Shown: positions 23,121-35,034 of the stretch, piece after piece
How the letters are laid out: each line of letters opens with the position of its first letter
Position numbering within the stretch: position 1 is the stretch's first letter
DNA from: Gari tellinella
Taxonomy: Eukaryota > Mollusca > Bivalvia > Cardiida > Psammobiidae
NCBI GenBank assembly: GCA_922989275.2
Contig: OV277864.1
Span: 42,283,550 to 42,347,549, forward strand
DNA: 64,000 nucleotides
Direction: 5' to 3'
Notes under the pieces: generated by a model
Seen by the model: the letters and a program-made list of their open reading frames with translations, nothing else
The model's database searches: none
What the model was told of the DNA's origin: nothing
Made by a program: the position numbers and the translations under genes

Positions 23121-23590
23121 TCACGACAATTAAAATACCCTTACTTACATGTACTACCGCTTTGCGGTATTTAGTAGGTCAACACAAAGATTGTATAGTC
23201 TTTATTCTTACATGACCTTGCTGATTTGTTAGTTCTCATGCATGTATGTATGTTATTGTCTGTGTATATGTAAATGAATAAAAGAAGTCTAGGCTTCACC
23301 AAAAGAAAAAAAGATCATATTTATCATTTATATTTTATAAAAAAAAAAAAAAGGTTAAAGACATTCACTGTATGTTTTAACTTTTATTTCCCGACGCACT
23401 TCGTTCATTTCTCACCAGGGGAATGAAAACAATGTCTTTATGAATATTTTTAACCTTTTTCATTTAATTTACTTGTAACCCAGGGTAGGTTTGACTGTAC
23501 TCTATTGTGCTCATTTGCTGCTACAGATCATAGGTAGTTTAACATCATGCTATATAGTCTGTATCACTACTCAATATCCCTGCATGTATT
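23121..23590. other. No gene seen
   Basis: AT-rich, with an A12 run near 23340. Nothing recognised. Confidence 0.5.
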
Positions 23591-24043
23591 TGTAACTTGT
23601 CCATGAGATTTAGTGAGTGAGCTTTGTGAGTGAAATAATGCACGAGTGAGTTGTTCTCTGATTGTCACGTGACACCAAAGCTAACCTGCAAGACCTCTGC
23701 ACCCTACTCTATCATTCTGGCTCTATCTCTATTTGCGAAAGGAAGTAAATAACTTACTATTGCTAATAATTTAGTTCTCTTTAATAGAGACATTTATTAT
23801 AGTTTCTCATATATTCGACCTGCTGATAAGTTACCTAATTGAAATGTCATTTAATTTATATACATGTATTTCGGGAATATTTAGTATTTAGCGCGAATTG
23901 AGATCTGTATAGTTTAGATTGTTTTAGCATTTTATTCATAATCTGTATATATTTTGTTACAGACCTTTCGTCTATATATCGAATAAAGATAAACAAACTC
24001 GACCCGGGTTGATTACCTTCATTTACCGGCCACTCGGGTTACA
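23591..24043 (+). repeat. Possible solo LTR
   Basis: TGTAAC at 23591 and GTTACA at 24043 form short inverted ends. An AATAAA signal at about 23982 followed by a short tail and a length of 453 bp would suit an LTR. I see no target duplication, primer-binding site or second LTR, so this is tentative. Confidence 0.25.
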
Positions 24044-24583
24044 TACTCGTTCCGAGTTTCTTTCTTTTAACTATACTATGCCAAACTTCCAACGCAACAC
24101 CCCAGATATTCCTGTTACTTCGAATGTTAAACATGTCTAAAGTTAGTCTGGTCAATTCTGTAATGTGTGCATATCCTGAATAGATTTCTTCTGCAATTCA
24201 TAGAGTGATCAATGGACAATACTCTTGGTAAAACAAAAACAAAATGAATTGGCATTTAATCCCACAAATATGGAATTTTGTGATAACAAGTTTTCAGAAA
24301 TCTCATTCCAATGCATTTTCAATAGGGAATGTTAACCAGAAATTAGCGATATGTTTGGATAGATGGTTATTATTCGTCAGAAGTGTCAATAAAGATTCGT
24401 TGCCAATATTAACAACTTTGAGGACAGTACATCAATTGAAAAACACAAATAAAAACATTTAACAATTTTGTGTCAACTTTTCCATCGATTTAAAACACCC
24501 GCTCTGACATGAAAATAGAATGGAACTCGGAGGTGTTGCGTTGGCAGTTTGGCTTAGTATATATATATTTGATATGTTTCCAG
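24044..24583. other. No gene recognised upstream of MULE exon
   Basis: A 72-codon frame at 24244-24462 has no motif I recognise. TTTCCAG at 24577-24583 is the putative acceptor for the next exon. Confidence 0.4.
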
Positions 24584-25410
24584 ATTATTGGTGCTCCCTT
24601 CAAAACAGCTTGGTCAGAGGAAGGGTCAGCTGTTCTCTATCCACGCATTCATCGAGAAGGACGGCGAGACACAACAGTTCCCGTTGGTGTTTTGTCTGAT
24701 GTCGCGATAGACGAATATTGATTACGTCGCAGTTCTGTGGGAAGTAGGCAGCATACCGGACCGGACATCTGTACAAGGATTCGTCGTCGACTACGAACAG
24801 GGTATGTATAATTTTTAATTCGATAGTCTACGAGTGTGATCTTTAGAAAACAGTTGGGCTTATGAGGAGATGCCGAGTAACTATGCATGTCGTCGGAATC
24901 TAAGCTGTTTTACACTCAAAATATATTTTCACAAAACCATAGCATTTTACAACTTAAGCCGACAACATATGTAAAAGGTGATAAATAACTTAGTGTGCAG
25001 AACATTAAAAGCAATTATTATCTGTAATAAATAACTTATTACTTATATTATCTTTTCAGCTGCATGGTTGGCAATCAGAGAGGTATACCAAGGAGTTGAC
25101 ATCAGAGGCTGTGTCTTTCATTGGACACTGGCGGTTTTGCGTCATATCTAAGAGTACAACTTGGCAGAGACATACCAACAGCGGACAGGGATGCATAGCT
25201 TCATCCGTCAGCTCCTTGCGTTGCCGTTCCTGCCTCATGAACACATCGCCCGACCTTTGAGTCCCTTAGGAGACAGGCCATCACCCCAGAGACCCAGCGG
25301 CTCGTCACCTACATAGACAGTCAGTGGCTGAGGAACACAGTATTCCCCGTGGCATCGTGGACAATCTACAGACAGACTGTGTGGACAAATAATGACGTAG
25401 AGGGTAAAAT
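24584..25410 (+). pseudogene. Spliced MULE transposase relic
   Basis: The exon at 24584-24801 reads QLFSIHAFIEKDG, FPLVFCLMS, then a stop and DYVAVLWEV, ending in VQGFVVDYEQ before a GTATGT donor (intron 24802-25059, acceptor TTTTCAG). The joined exon from 25060 continues AAWLAIREVYQ, then IRGCVFHW, a stop (TAA), LAETYQQRTG and FIRQLLALPFLPHEHIA. This is the order of a MULE (Mutator) transposase catalytic domain: hydrophobic strand, VDFE-like acid motif, A-W-AIR, then GCxFHW zinc/His motif and the conserved ALPFLP segment. The splice phase agrees across the intron. Two in-frame stops make it a relic. The N-terminal DNA-binding part is not seen. Confidence 0.75.
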
Positions 25411-25540
25411 CGGTTTCTTTGTTTATTTACTGTACGATTAACAAGGCACATATGGTGTCTGCTAACTACATTAAACGTTTATGCGAAGCATTGCTAAATC
25501 ATACTGGCTAATTCAAGCTGTTTAACAGTAACTTTTCACA

Positions 25541-25990
25541 AACTTAGCGTACAGAACATTAAACGCTATTGTTATCTGTAGTAAATAACTTATTATTTAT
25601 ATTATCTTTTCAGCTGCATGGTTGGCGATCAGAGAGGTACATCAGAGGCTGTGTCTTTCATTGGACACAAGCGGTTTTGCGTCATGTTTAAGAGTACAGC
25701 TTGGCAGAGACATACCAACAGCGGACAGGGGTGCGTAGCTTCATCCGTCAGCTCCTTGCGTTGCCGTTCCTGCCTCATGAACACATCGCCCCGGCCGTTG
25801 AGTCCCTTAAGAGACAGGCCACCACCCCAGAGACACAGCTGCTCGTCACCTACATAGATAGCCAGTGTCTAAGGAATACAGTATTCCCGACGGAATCGTG
25901 GTAAATCAACAGACAGACCGTGCGGACAAATAATGACGTAGAAAGTAAAATCGGTTTCTTTGTTTATTTACTGTACGTCTAACAATGCAC
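25541..25990 (+). pseudogene. Tandem duplicate of the MULE exon
   Basis: Intron tail, TTTTCAG acceptor (25613) and exon repeat 24987-25436 at an offset of 554 bp. This copy has lost 14 nt after AUREV-coding sequence (GAGAGGTACATCAGAGG), shifting frame, but keeps the downstream FIRQLLALPFLPHEHIAPAV block. The same TAA is present in both copies, so it predates the duplication. Confidence 0.8.
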
Positions 25991-27106
25991 ATATGATGTC
26001 TGCTAAAGCAAAAATAAAATAATCTGTGTTTCCTATTACATGCAAAAAAAAAGATAAGGACGGACGGTCGGATTTTATTGGTAGGTCCAATTACCAAAAT
26101 AACCTTAAAAATCTGAACGGGTATTATTGTAGATCAATATATATCAAAACGGCAAAGGAGTGACTAATATATATTTACATTCAACCTGTAAAGTCTCTAT
26201 GTAATCGTATTAAAAATATGCAGGTCAATTCTCGATGAACCTACGAATCGAATCCGGTCCCAGCCAGTTAGAAAGAGGGCGGAGTCTCCGCCGCGAAGAA
26301 AATCTTCCATACGGCGGAGAGATACCGACCAAGTTAGGATCTACTTTTAGAATTTCGAAACCCCTATTTAAAGTCGCAGACAGCTCAAGTAAAATCAAAT
26401 TGCGATAAAAAAAATTAATTGCTGTTTTTAAGGGAGGTTATCATATTACACTCTGTCATTAAAGCTGTACGCGTTCTCCCCCTTCTCCGAGTGAGCAGGG
26501 ATCTATTTATAGATTAGACAAGTTGTCTTCCAATTACGGTTTGAAATTGACAATTTCAAACAATTTGTTCACCAGAATACATAGGAAAGTCGCTCAAACA
26601 TAAAGCAAAATAATGCATTCACACTTACTAAATTGGTAACGTAATGTTCCGTTATGACATATAATTATTTAAACTAGCCTATGTGTATCGGATATGCCAC
26701 GGATAGCCGCGCGTGTGTGTACACGCTGACTGTGTACATGTAGTCGCATTTCAACGTTGCTATTCGCGTTGCTAAGTGTAAAGCGTGTATAAAAACATGC
26801 GCCACCTAATTGTTTAAATTATGCTTTGATAATGGATATTCAGATTGAAATTTTTGTTTTAATTTCTTACGAGCGTTCTTAAAGCACAGCGAGAAAGTTT
26901 ACTGCGTAAAACCCTGAAATTGTCATGCAAATACAGTACATGTAGTAAGGACTACTTTTGACACCATATTTAGAAACTGGAATGGCTATTACATCGATAT
27001 TACATCTATCAAACCCATTTGGCCGGTATATGGTATATTCATATACATGAAAACAAATCTGGTCAAACTACACATTAAATGGATGACAGAAAATAAAAAT
27101 ATAAAT
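25991..27106. other. No gene seen
   Basis: No conserved frame or repeat boundary recognised. Confidence 0.5.
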
Positions 27107-27271
27107 ATAAGGAATAAACAACATCTTTTTGCCGCTCATGACGGTATGACTACATTAGCTTTGGGGGTAAATTAAATGAAAACGCCCTTCGGGCGTTTAC
27201 AAAATTTACCCCCTGCGAAGCTAATGTAGTCATACCGTCATGAACGTCAAAAAGATGTTGTTTATTCCTAT
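27107..27271. mobile_element. Long, nearly perfect hairpin element
   Basis: Arms of about 75 bp starting ATAAGGAATAAACAACATC on the left and its complement on the right, around AACGCCCTTCGGGCGTT. Few mismatches, so comparatively young. Non-coding; no target duplication resolved. Confidence 0.8.
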
Positions 27272-27600
27272 AATGATAGATGGAACTAATAATGTTTTGA
27301 AAAGTGTAGTAGGCAAGTTAAATGTGTCAATGAAATGTATTGCTTGCATGTTAAATGTGTCGATGGTTAATTAACTAGCAGATCGTATCTGCAAGGAAGG
27401 TACTTCATGGCAGATTTAGAGAAAATTCTACTTATATACATGTTTTTGCTAAATCGAACTTAAAAATCGATTTTAAAACATTTAAACGTCTATAAATTAG
27501 CTTTTTAAACGATTAAGTAGAGAATAGTTTCTATTACACGAAAATGTTGAAAAGGGGAATAGTTCTCACATTTTTGCTGCAAATGAAATCATATATTATA

Positions 27601-27696
27601 TTTACAAGTCTAATATTTTAACTAAGCCTTTCCTTATTACCTGAATTACTAATTCAGGTAATAAGGAAAGGCTTAGTTAAAATCTTAGACTTGTAA
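27601..27696. mobile_element. Perfect-type hairpin
   Basis: TTTACAAGTCTAATATTTTA and AACTAAGCCTTTCCTTATTA are followed by their complements around CTGAATTACTAATTCAG. About 47-bp arms; MITE-like. Confidence 0.75.
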
Positions 27697-27999
27697 AAAA
27701 CAAGTTTGGAAGGAGGAAATCAATTTTTGAGGACTGAAAAAATCATAAGATTATTTTCTCAAATACTCTTACTGCTTTAATTTCGGTCTGTCAAAGGGTT
27801 ATTTTAACTTAGATATCCACACTACAAACAGAACGTTTTGGTAGTTGTGCATGAAGGGGAAATACTTTTGTTTTACTCTCGTTCCCTTAGGCTGAGTCGC
27901 GCCCCTTTTATATTTACAATTTTCTTACGGAAGCTAGTCAGATACTGCTGTATTCACGGTTAAAATGTATCCATGTTCGGGTACGAATAAATTACTTGA

Positions 28000-28262
28000 G
28001 ATGGATGAACAAGTTGGGTTTTACGGCACTGCGTCTCAAAATATGTCATATAGCGCGGACGTATGATGAGGGATGACGAGTAGAGATGATGAAGACCTAA
28101 GGAAGATGATTCTTGCTATTCTCACTCGTTGCAAAGCAGCTAGTAGGATCCAAACGACCAACCTTCCTTCATTTTAGGTCCTTAGCAGAGGGATAATAAA
28201 CAGAAAAAATCCACAGGACAGTTAAGCCCCAGAACCACGACAAAGTAGGAGTTTCTTTGGGG
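28000..28262 (-). mobile_element. SINE-like retroelement, copy B
   Basis: Same structure as 20455-20722 but more diverged: tail GTTTTACGGCACTGCG at 28016, GGATCCAAACGACC in the middle, and AGTTAAGCCCCAGAACCACG then CAAAGTAGG near the 5' end. No clear target duplication. Confidence 0.7.
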
Positions 28263-29218
28263 AAATTGTTTAAGAGTACACTCACAGATTCGCTTTTTGT
28301 GTCACCTGCTGTAGGCAGAGGTGAACCTTAGGGATCACGTTTCCGGCATTTGTCCATCCGTCGGTCCGTTCGAGTGGACGAGAGGTCACTTGTTGGGTAT
28401 GGAGAACAGTAGAAAACAGTCAATAATATTCATTCCGTGTGTGTTATTGGGTATTTTTGTGCTATTGTTATTGGGTATGGAGAACAAAGGGAAAACCCAA
28501 CAAACCCCAAATTTAGGGCTGTCCGTCTATCCCGCTGTTTGTTTCAAGCATCATAACTCCTGTTCTACTGAAGCTTTTAAGATGAAACTTCATTTATGGA
28601 TAGAGCTTGACAAGTGGAAGCGTATTACACAAGGGTTATAATTCTTACTGCAAGGTTGTAATAGTTATTTCCCTTTTCAACATCTTTTCATGTAGATTTC
28701 TTCTGTTTAACTGAATATTTTGAAACGATTTGTTTATGGAAAGAGAATGTGCAACAAATCCGCCTGGTAGCCAGAACCACGCTTAGAATGGATAAGTCTT
28801 ATTTGGTATTCGGTTAATTTTATACCGCTACTCCTAGTTCGAAAATTGATACTGTTAAAATTGTATATAGTATTTTCTTTGTTTCAGCCAGACAATTGTG
28901 GAGAAGTGCACGTGACGTCCTGGTGGGAAATTTGTATAAACTTACAAAGCGAAACCGCTAAATACCGAAATTCTCTCTAAACCCGACAAAAAGCTTTGGT
29001 CCCGTTTCCAACAATTCTTTATTTTTACTCATTACACCATAAATACGCCTTTCTATAGAATAGAATATTTACACAAAAGTTAGAGCATCAGCTCTCGAGA
29101 GTGTAGGACCCGATTTTCGCAACCGATCGTGGCGGAAATCGTTGAGCATGTCCGTGAGACGTGAGAGATCGACTTTCTGAAAAATAAACACAGCAGTTGT
29201 CGAAACCGTCAACAGTAA
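28263..29218. other. No gene; mollusc-repeat-like stretch
   Basis: 28321-28641 is open in one frame, but its CCATCCGTCGGTCCGTTCG and AAGCATCATAACTCC strings resemble non-coding interspersed repeats rather than coding sequence. Confidence 0.4.
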
Positions 29219-29269
29219 GTGAACGTTTTATGTTGTGAAATGAAGAAAAACATGACTAAAATTGTGGAT

Positions 29270-29510
29270 AACCAACATAATGAATTCATTCAAGGCGTAC
29301 TGGTCCTATCATTGTTCAAAAACATCCGAAAGGCGTACCTCAGGGGTATACACTTGGACCATTTCTTTTTAATACATGTATATTCATCAATATTATTTAC
29401 TAACCTCTTCAATTGTGCAGACGACTATACATTATCTTATTCAGATGTTATAAAAACTTTAGAACAGGACAGCGTAGCACTTATTGATTGGATCTCGATA
29501 GTTAGTTTAC
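29270..29510 (+). pseudogene. CR1-like LINE reverse-transcriptase fragment
   Basis: The frame reads LRGIHLDHFFLIHVYSS then NCADDYTLSYSDVIKTLEQD and LIDWISIV. This parallels the RT palm of CR1/L2-type LINEs (G-S-LGPFLFNIF, YADDNTLS, LIDWF). Only the region around the A/F-x-DD catalytic motif survives and the first residues are substituted, so it is an inactive remnant. No ends or target duplication were found. Confidence 0.6.
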
Positions 29511-29569
29511 ACAACTGCGCTGTTTACTTGAGAGCTGCTTTTGAGTGAATTGAACTAGTAAAACAAAAT

Positions 29570-29765
29570 TTAACCTTTCCCCATCAATGGACGCCATTAG
29601 GCGCGCTTTCAAACAGTTTTGATCCTGATTAGACACCGCTTTAAGCAGCGTTTGATCAGGATCAAACTGTTTCGAAATTTCATCAAACTGCCTTAAATTT
29701 AACTTGAATCAATATTACAGACAGTAATATGTAAGACAACGATAATATGGCGGCGAATGGGTAAA
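29570..29765. mobile_element. TTAACC-family MITE with palindromic core
   Basis: TTAACCTTTCCCCATCAATGG at the left and GGCGGCGAATGGGTAAAA at the right are the worn inverted termini. The core is at 29610-29672 (ATCCTGATTAGACACCGC and complement). Confidence 0.7.
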
Positions 29766-30315
29766 AACCTCACAATAAATTTGTTTTCCTTTATTTGCTC
29801 ATATTGCATAGCCTTTCAGGACAGTATTATCTTACCCTAACGCGCAAATGAATATTAAGAAATAAAGGTGACAGTTTAGTAGATTTATGTTATTAAATGT
29901 ATCTATATATTACTTCTGTGCCTGTTTTCTTAAACTTCTGGATTGAGTTTTGTCATTTTTCGTTTATAGTAGTTTACACTCAACATGTTGCTTCAGACTT
30001 AAGTAAGAGCCTATTATCTTAGTCTGAATGGCCTGTTTCAACTACACTTTAAAAAGAAATTAGACACGGAGGTAGTTTATACTGTAAGTTAATCTGTATG
30101 AGTGATACGATTCCTGCATGATACTTTGAAACCAAGTCATAGGGTTGCATCTATTCACATGTGGATCCATGGTCCATGTACATTCTGTTTGTAAGCTCCC
30201 ACTGCATGCAAATTTATACTTTTCATTGACAAATACAATAAACCCAGACATTTTACAGTTAAGTACTGTTTTAATTATTTTTAAAATAAGGTACATTTAC
30301 ATTCCTGTTCATTAG
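29766..30315. other. No gene seen
   Basis: No motif-bearing frame. Nothing recognised. Confidence 0.45.
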
Positions 30316-30505
30316 ACCGAGATCATCCACTCTTTTGAAGAACTAAAAGGAATGCAGGTATGTGGTTTTTATCCTATTTGCTGCTTTCAGATGAGCCGAA
30401 ATAATCTTCCTGAAATCATCATCATCATCATCCGTCATTTATCAGCGCTATATGACCTATTTGGTGTCGAAGTGCCGTATAACCCAACTCATCCAACCAT
30501 TAAAA
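30316..30505 (+). mobile_element. SINE-like retroelement, 5'-truncated copy C
   Basis: Starts within the hairpin region and ends AGCGCTATATGACCTATTTG, GTGCCGTATAACCCAACTCATCC. The 5' third is missing, typical of target-primed reverse transcription. Confidence 0.75.
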
Positions 30506-31395
30506 ACATGTTCTATTTATTGTGCTAACTCAACTCCAGTCTTATGAGATGCTATGAAGGGTATAATTATTTGTTATTTATTATACAAGCATAATGATGT
30601 TTAGATGTACATGTACATGCAAACTATTGTTCTGATACAATGTCTGTAAACAGCTATACAATGATTATGTTTATTATTTTGATGGCTTCATTACCGACTT
30701 TAAGGTAATAGTGCGTGGCCATTTTGAATTATGGCTATTGTAGCCAATCAAAAGGTGAAATGCTACTCATGCTTTACGGAGATGAGTCCAAACCAATACA
30801 CACAGTCCAATTTCGCCTAGACGAACGGGAATTCCAATATGGCGTCCAAATGAGAAGCAACTGCGATCCCGGCATTTTTTTTACCGAAATACTTACACTC
30901 GCACCCTATATGTTTCGGTTTCGTAATGATTTAATTCCAAGTGTAAAATTGAATTAATTGCACTCTAATCTTTCTCAAAAATAATTTGACAGTATATGTT
31001 ATACGAATAGAGTCACCATCAACATTAAATAAACAAATATTAAAAAGTCTATATGATAAGGCTTTATGAATGGCGAGATCGGGATCAAAACACCGGAAAT
31101 AGCATTCCGAATGATTTAAAAAACTAGAAATATATTTACCACGAGGCTACTTGAAAGTTTTCTGACAGAAAAACGGACGTGAAATAAATAAAAGGTAAGC
31201 GCGTCCATAACGCGACAATATCCCATTATTTAACTTGCATTTTATATTAAATTTAACATTTCTTTACATGCTACTACCAAAAAAATGTATAACATCGCCG
31301 TGAAACATACTTGAATTCTGTTTCAAAGTATACAGGGGTCCGACAGCCAAGGGAAATAATTTGTCTCCCAAATTATCTCCCAAAATGGCCGCACC
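30506..31395. other. No gene seen
   Basis: Nothing recognised. Confidence 0.4.
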
Positions 31396-31860
31396 CACAG
31401 GTACTTGACACATGCATCTAGATCTACATGTATTACCAAAAATTACTATACATCTTCTATCGATACAAGGTATACCACAGGTACTTGACACATATATCTA
31501 GATCTATTACCCCCCCCCCCCCCAAAAAAAATTTTTTTTTTTACTATACTTCTACTATAGATACAAGGTATACAACCACAGGTACTTGACACTTTACATC
31601 CTTTACATCTAGATCTATTACCCAAAAAAAAAAAACATTTTTTTACTATCTACTTCTACTATAGATACAAGGTATACAACCACAGGTACTTGACACATAC
31701 ATCTAGATCTATTACAAAAAACGAATAATAATGTTTTACTATACATCTACTATAGATACAAGGTATACAACCACAGGTACTTCACACATACATCTAGATC
31801 TAGATATCTATTACCAAAAAAAATTCAATTTTTTTTTTTACTGTAGATCTAGATCTACCT
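31396..31860 (+). repeat. Tandem repeat, five ~80-105-bp units
   Basis: Units share ACAGGTACTTGACACAT, ATCTAGATCTATTAC and ATAGATACAAGGTATAC, and begin near 31396, 31478, 31579, 31683 and 31773. Length variation comes mainly from C, A and T homopolymer runs between units (for example C14 near 31510). Confidence 0.8.
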
Positions 31861-32230
31861 CTATAGATACAAGATATACAACGCAATTTGACAGGTAGTC
31901 TTAACTATCGACTTAAACTGGTGCTAAAACAGACTAGATCGCCAATATTCTCTTGTGGTACCCTTCAGAAATGATAAATTTAGCAAAATCTACTTTTTAT
32001 TGCATCAAATTCCGTCAAATAACGCCACAGTACATGAATTATGACGAAAAATGTGCATCAAAAAGTTTTATGTTGTTTGGGACGTCCGGTTTTTTATTTG
32101 CCAAAAATAAGGGGAAATCTTGTCGGTTTGCACATTTAACGGTCTTTACGGCAGGAATGTTCACCTTGATTCATTAGAGCAAACACGTTTATGTCAAAAC
32201 ATGACCCTCTCCGCAATCAGCTATATGAAA
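31860..32230. repeat. Dispersed repeat, uninterrupted copy
   Basis: Matches the two halves of 21705-22830 joined without the 741-bp insert, from ATAGATACAAG to CAGCTATATGAAA. It is the empty-site reference for the transposon at 21883-22623. Confidence 0.8.
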
Positions 32231-32734
32231 GTGCCATATGACACACTAGGTTTTGTCATCATAGAAGATATGGTATATGAGTTATTCTTTTAACAAGATT
32301 TTTCAATAATCAAGTTCAGAGGTCAAGGTCAATGTCAAATTTGCCGGGAAACTGTTACACAACATTTAGTTATCCCAATATATATACACACCACCAGGTT
32401 GTGTCATCTTACGTGACATATTAAAGAAATTTTGAAAAAAATTATGCTCGGGACAATTTTTGGATGGATGGATGGCCGAACAGATAGCCGGACGGGTGTG
32501 ATGGATACGCAGAATGAAAAAAAAAAATCCTATATAGTCCCCAATTCCTATTTGGGGTATATCAATATCTAAATTGTTAAAAAACACATTAAGTATGGTA
32601 TTGCAGACTTGGGTTGCTTTTTGAAGAGAAATGAAAAAAAATCATTCTGAGGCACAGATTGGGTCATTTCTTTTTTTCATTTTTTTTCAAGTGTTGTACT
32701 TTAACATTATTTTTTGTTTCTTTTATACATGTTT

Positions 32735-33772
32735 AGGTCAAGATCTACCCATTAACCACAAACTATCCCAGAAATTATTTTTTTTAAAAATCCTTTGGCA
32801 TTGCTACCAAAGCATTGTTACTGGTGTCCGCTGTGCTATAAAGATGAGAAGTTGTGGACACACTGGTACAGACTCAGTGAAGAAACTGAAACAAGACATT
32901 AGGATTGCTGTACGTCATGTACTTGGGTTGCATGATATGTGTTCCAAAGACTTTTGCAAACACTCATCATGAAATGAAGAAGCGTCGAAGGAAAGGGAGA
33001 TTGATGAAGATGTCATATATTATCAGTGTAATTATTGGCATCACACTGAAAGTAATCCAGATGGCGAGGAACTGTAAGCCATACAAAAAGGGGGATCAAA
33101 GTTGGACAAGCTAGTGAATGGGTCTTTGCTAAAATATGTGTGTTTTATACTTAACCGAACTGCGGGAAAATTAGACAGATTGATAGGAAACGTCACCAGT
33201 AACCTGGTGGAATCGTGGATGCATATCAGATGTAAGTTTGATGGTGGGAAAATGACAAACAGGTACGTCAGAGGCTCATACTTGGCAAGATCTTTTGGCG
33301 AAAGCGTGAGAGCTATGAAAGGGCCAGTATGGTATCCGATGGTGTATAGCCAGATAACTGGGAAAAGAACAGATGATGTATTCATTGATACCTACAGGAA
33401 AAGAGCCAAGAAATATGTAGATACTAGAAAGAGGCAGGCAACGGTTACTTTTAAAAAAGCAAAGAACTAAGAAGAAATTGACTGCATGGAAAGTATCCAC
33501 CACCCAAAAACCAAAGAAAGGTTATGGCCCAGAAGTACTGGATGACACAGATGATATAAAATTAGATATCTTAGATAAAGAGAATAGAGCATTTTATGAT
33601 AACCACGTAAAAGTAATTAAGGAGCGAATCTAAACAATAGTATTCCAAACCAGGGGACAGAATGAAAATGTGAACTTGAGAAATGAAAGGAAAAAAAGGT
33701 TGACAAGTTCAGTAATTGGTGAGGTAATGGCTAGAGTATGTCACAACAATTCTGTTGCAATGACCAGAAGAC
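32735..33772 (+). pseudogene. Truncated Mutator-YqaJ transposase gene copy
   Basis: Same protein family as the minus-strand gene at 51818-53840, collinear and closely similar. It has VTGVRCAIKMRS, SVKKLKQDIR, HDMCSKDFCKHS, VIYYQCNYW (after a TGA), then a TAA in DGEEL-AIQKGG. The longest intact stretch (33102-33470) reads LVNGSLLKYVCFILNRTAGK through SNLVESWMHIRCKFDGGKMT and YLARSFGESVRAMKGPVW. After a frameshift the start of the YqaJ part (RKKRLTSSVIGEVMARVCHN, about 33690-33745) is reached and homology stops at about 33772. Both ends are missing, so it is a broken copy. It includes no LINE fragment at the position where the 52.5-kb copy has one. Confidence 0.8.
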
Positions 33773-33860
33773 AGTGGTGACAGTCGCGTCATGCGGGGTT
33801 TCGTCTGGATCCTAAATGTTTGCTACATTAATCAAAACTTCACCGGTAGCAGGCAGCGGA

Positions 33861-34101
33861 TTAACCACTTACTCCATAGATACTCGTTTTTACGAATTAT
33901 ACGATTTATTCCTCTACTGCAGGATATAGTTTTAACTTATGCAGTGAATATTTGAATATGTATCATAAAAACTATTTCTATTTTAGCAGATAATAGCTTA
34001 AAGCAGACTGAAACCATAATGCGCATGCGTATTCTGCTTTACTTCAAACCTACTATAAGAGGTCACCTATATTCAACACTAGGAACAGGGTAAGGGGTTA
34101 A
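33861..34101. mobile_element. TTAACCC-family MITE with AflII-type core
   Basis: TTAACCACTTACTCCATAG at the left, GGGTAAGGGGTTAA at the right (TTAA tips, 241 bp). The central palindrome at about 33996-34060 (AGCTTAAAGCAGACTGAA...) is shared with the copies at 49-61 kb. Confidence 0.8.
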
Positions 34102-34480
34102 ACTGTCTATTCACATCCCACCAAATCATAAAAACTAGTTCTAATTTGATGTCCAGTATGCGCAACGAAACTTTATATTAGTGCATAAGTGATGGAAACA
34201 ATCTACTTGTTATTAGAAAATAAGCAGACGAGAATAAAGTAGATGAATATTTCAATTGAAAAAGAATTGCGTCCGAATGGCTTGAGACACCCTCTCTCAA
34301 GCAAGTCCTGTACCGCGCCTCGCTACGCGCAATCAGCGGCAGCGAAAAATGTCTATTTAAAGATAAAGCGATGTATTCAAATTATTAGGTGATTGTACAC
34401 TTCTGTTGATCTGGATACGTCTTACCACCCTGCACTGAATGACTTGGGATGCATTTTCTTTAAAGTCGTATTAATCCATA
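34102..34480. other. No gene seen
   Basis: Nothing recognised. Confidence 0.4.
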
Positions 34481-35034
34481 TACGTGGCATAAGCAAGTTT
34501 TATTTCTGTTGACTATAACGTACAAGACTGCTAACCCACAGGGAAACGACACGAATTATTTTTGAGAGTGAAAAATTGTCAGAAAGTATATATAGAGACA
34601 AGGGGTACAACTGATTGTCAGTATATTCTCACCCTATTTCTACAAAACTGGGCATATCATGAATAATAATTAATGAAACGACACCCTTTTTACATGTCTG
34701 TCTAATTAATATAATGCCCTTCCATAAAAACACAACATAAAATCAACTGAAAGCATGTACGTGGCATAAGCAAGTTTTATTTCTGTTGACTATAACGTAC
34801 AAGACTGCTAACCCACAGGGAAACGACACGAATTTTTTTTGAGAGTGAAAAATTGTCAGAAAGTATATATAGAGACAAGGGGTACAACTGATTGTCAGTA
34901 TATTCTCACCCTATTTCTACAAAACTGGGCATATCATGAATAATAATTAATGAAACGACACCCTTTTTACATGTCTGTCTAATTAATATAATGCCCTTCC
35001 ATAAGAACACAACATAAAATCAACTGAAAGCATG
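34481..35034 (+). repeat. 277-bp tandem duplication, nearly identical
   Basis: 34481-34757 and 34758-35034 both begin TACGTGGCATAAGCAAG and end CAACTGAAAGCATG. I count only about two differences (a base in the ATTATTTTT run and CCATAAAAAC/CCATAAGAAC), so the duplication is recent or an assembly artefact. Confidence 0.9.

Noticed and set aside
28321..28641. 106-codon plus-strand frame
   Set aside because: Sequence resembles a non-coding mollusc interspersed repeat (GTCGGTCCGTTCG) and has no domain.
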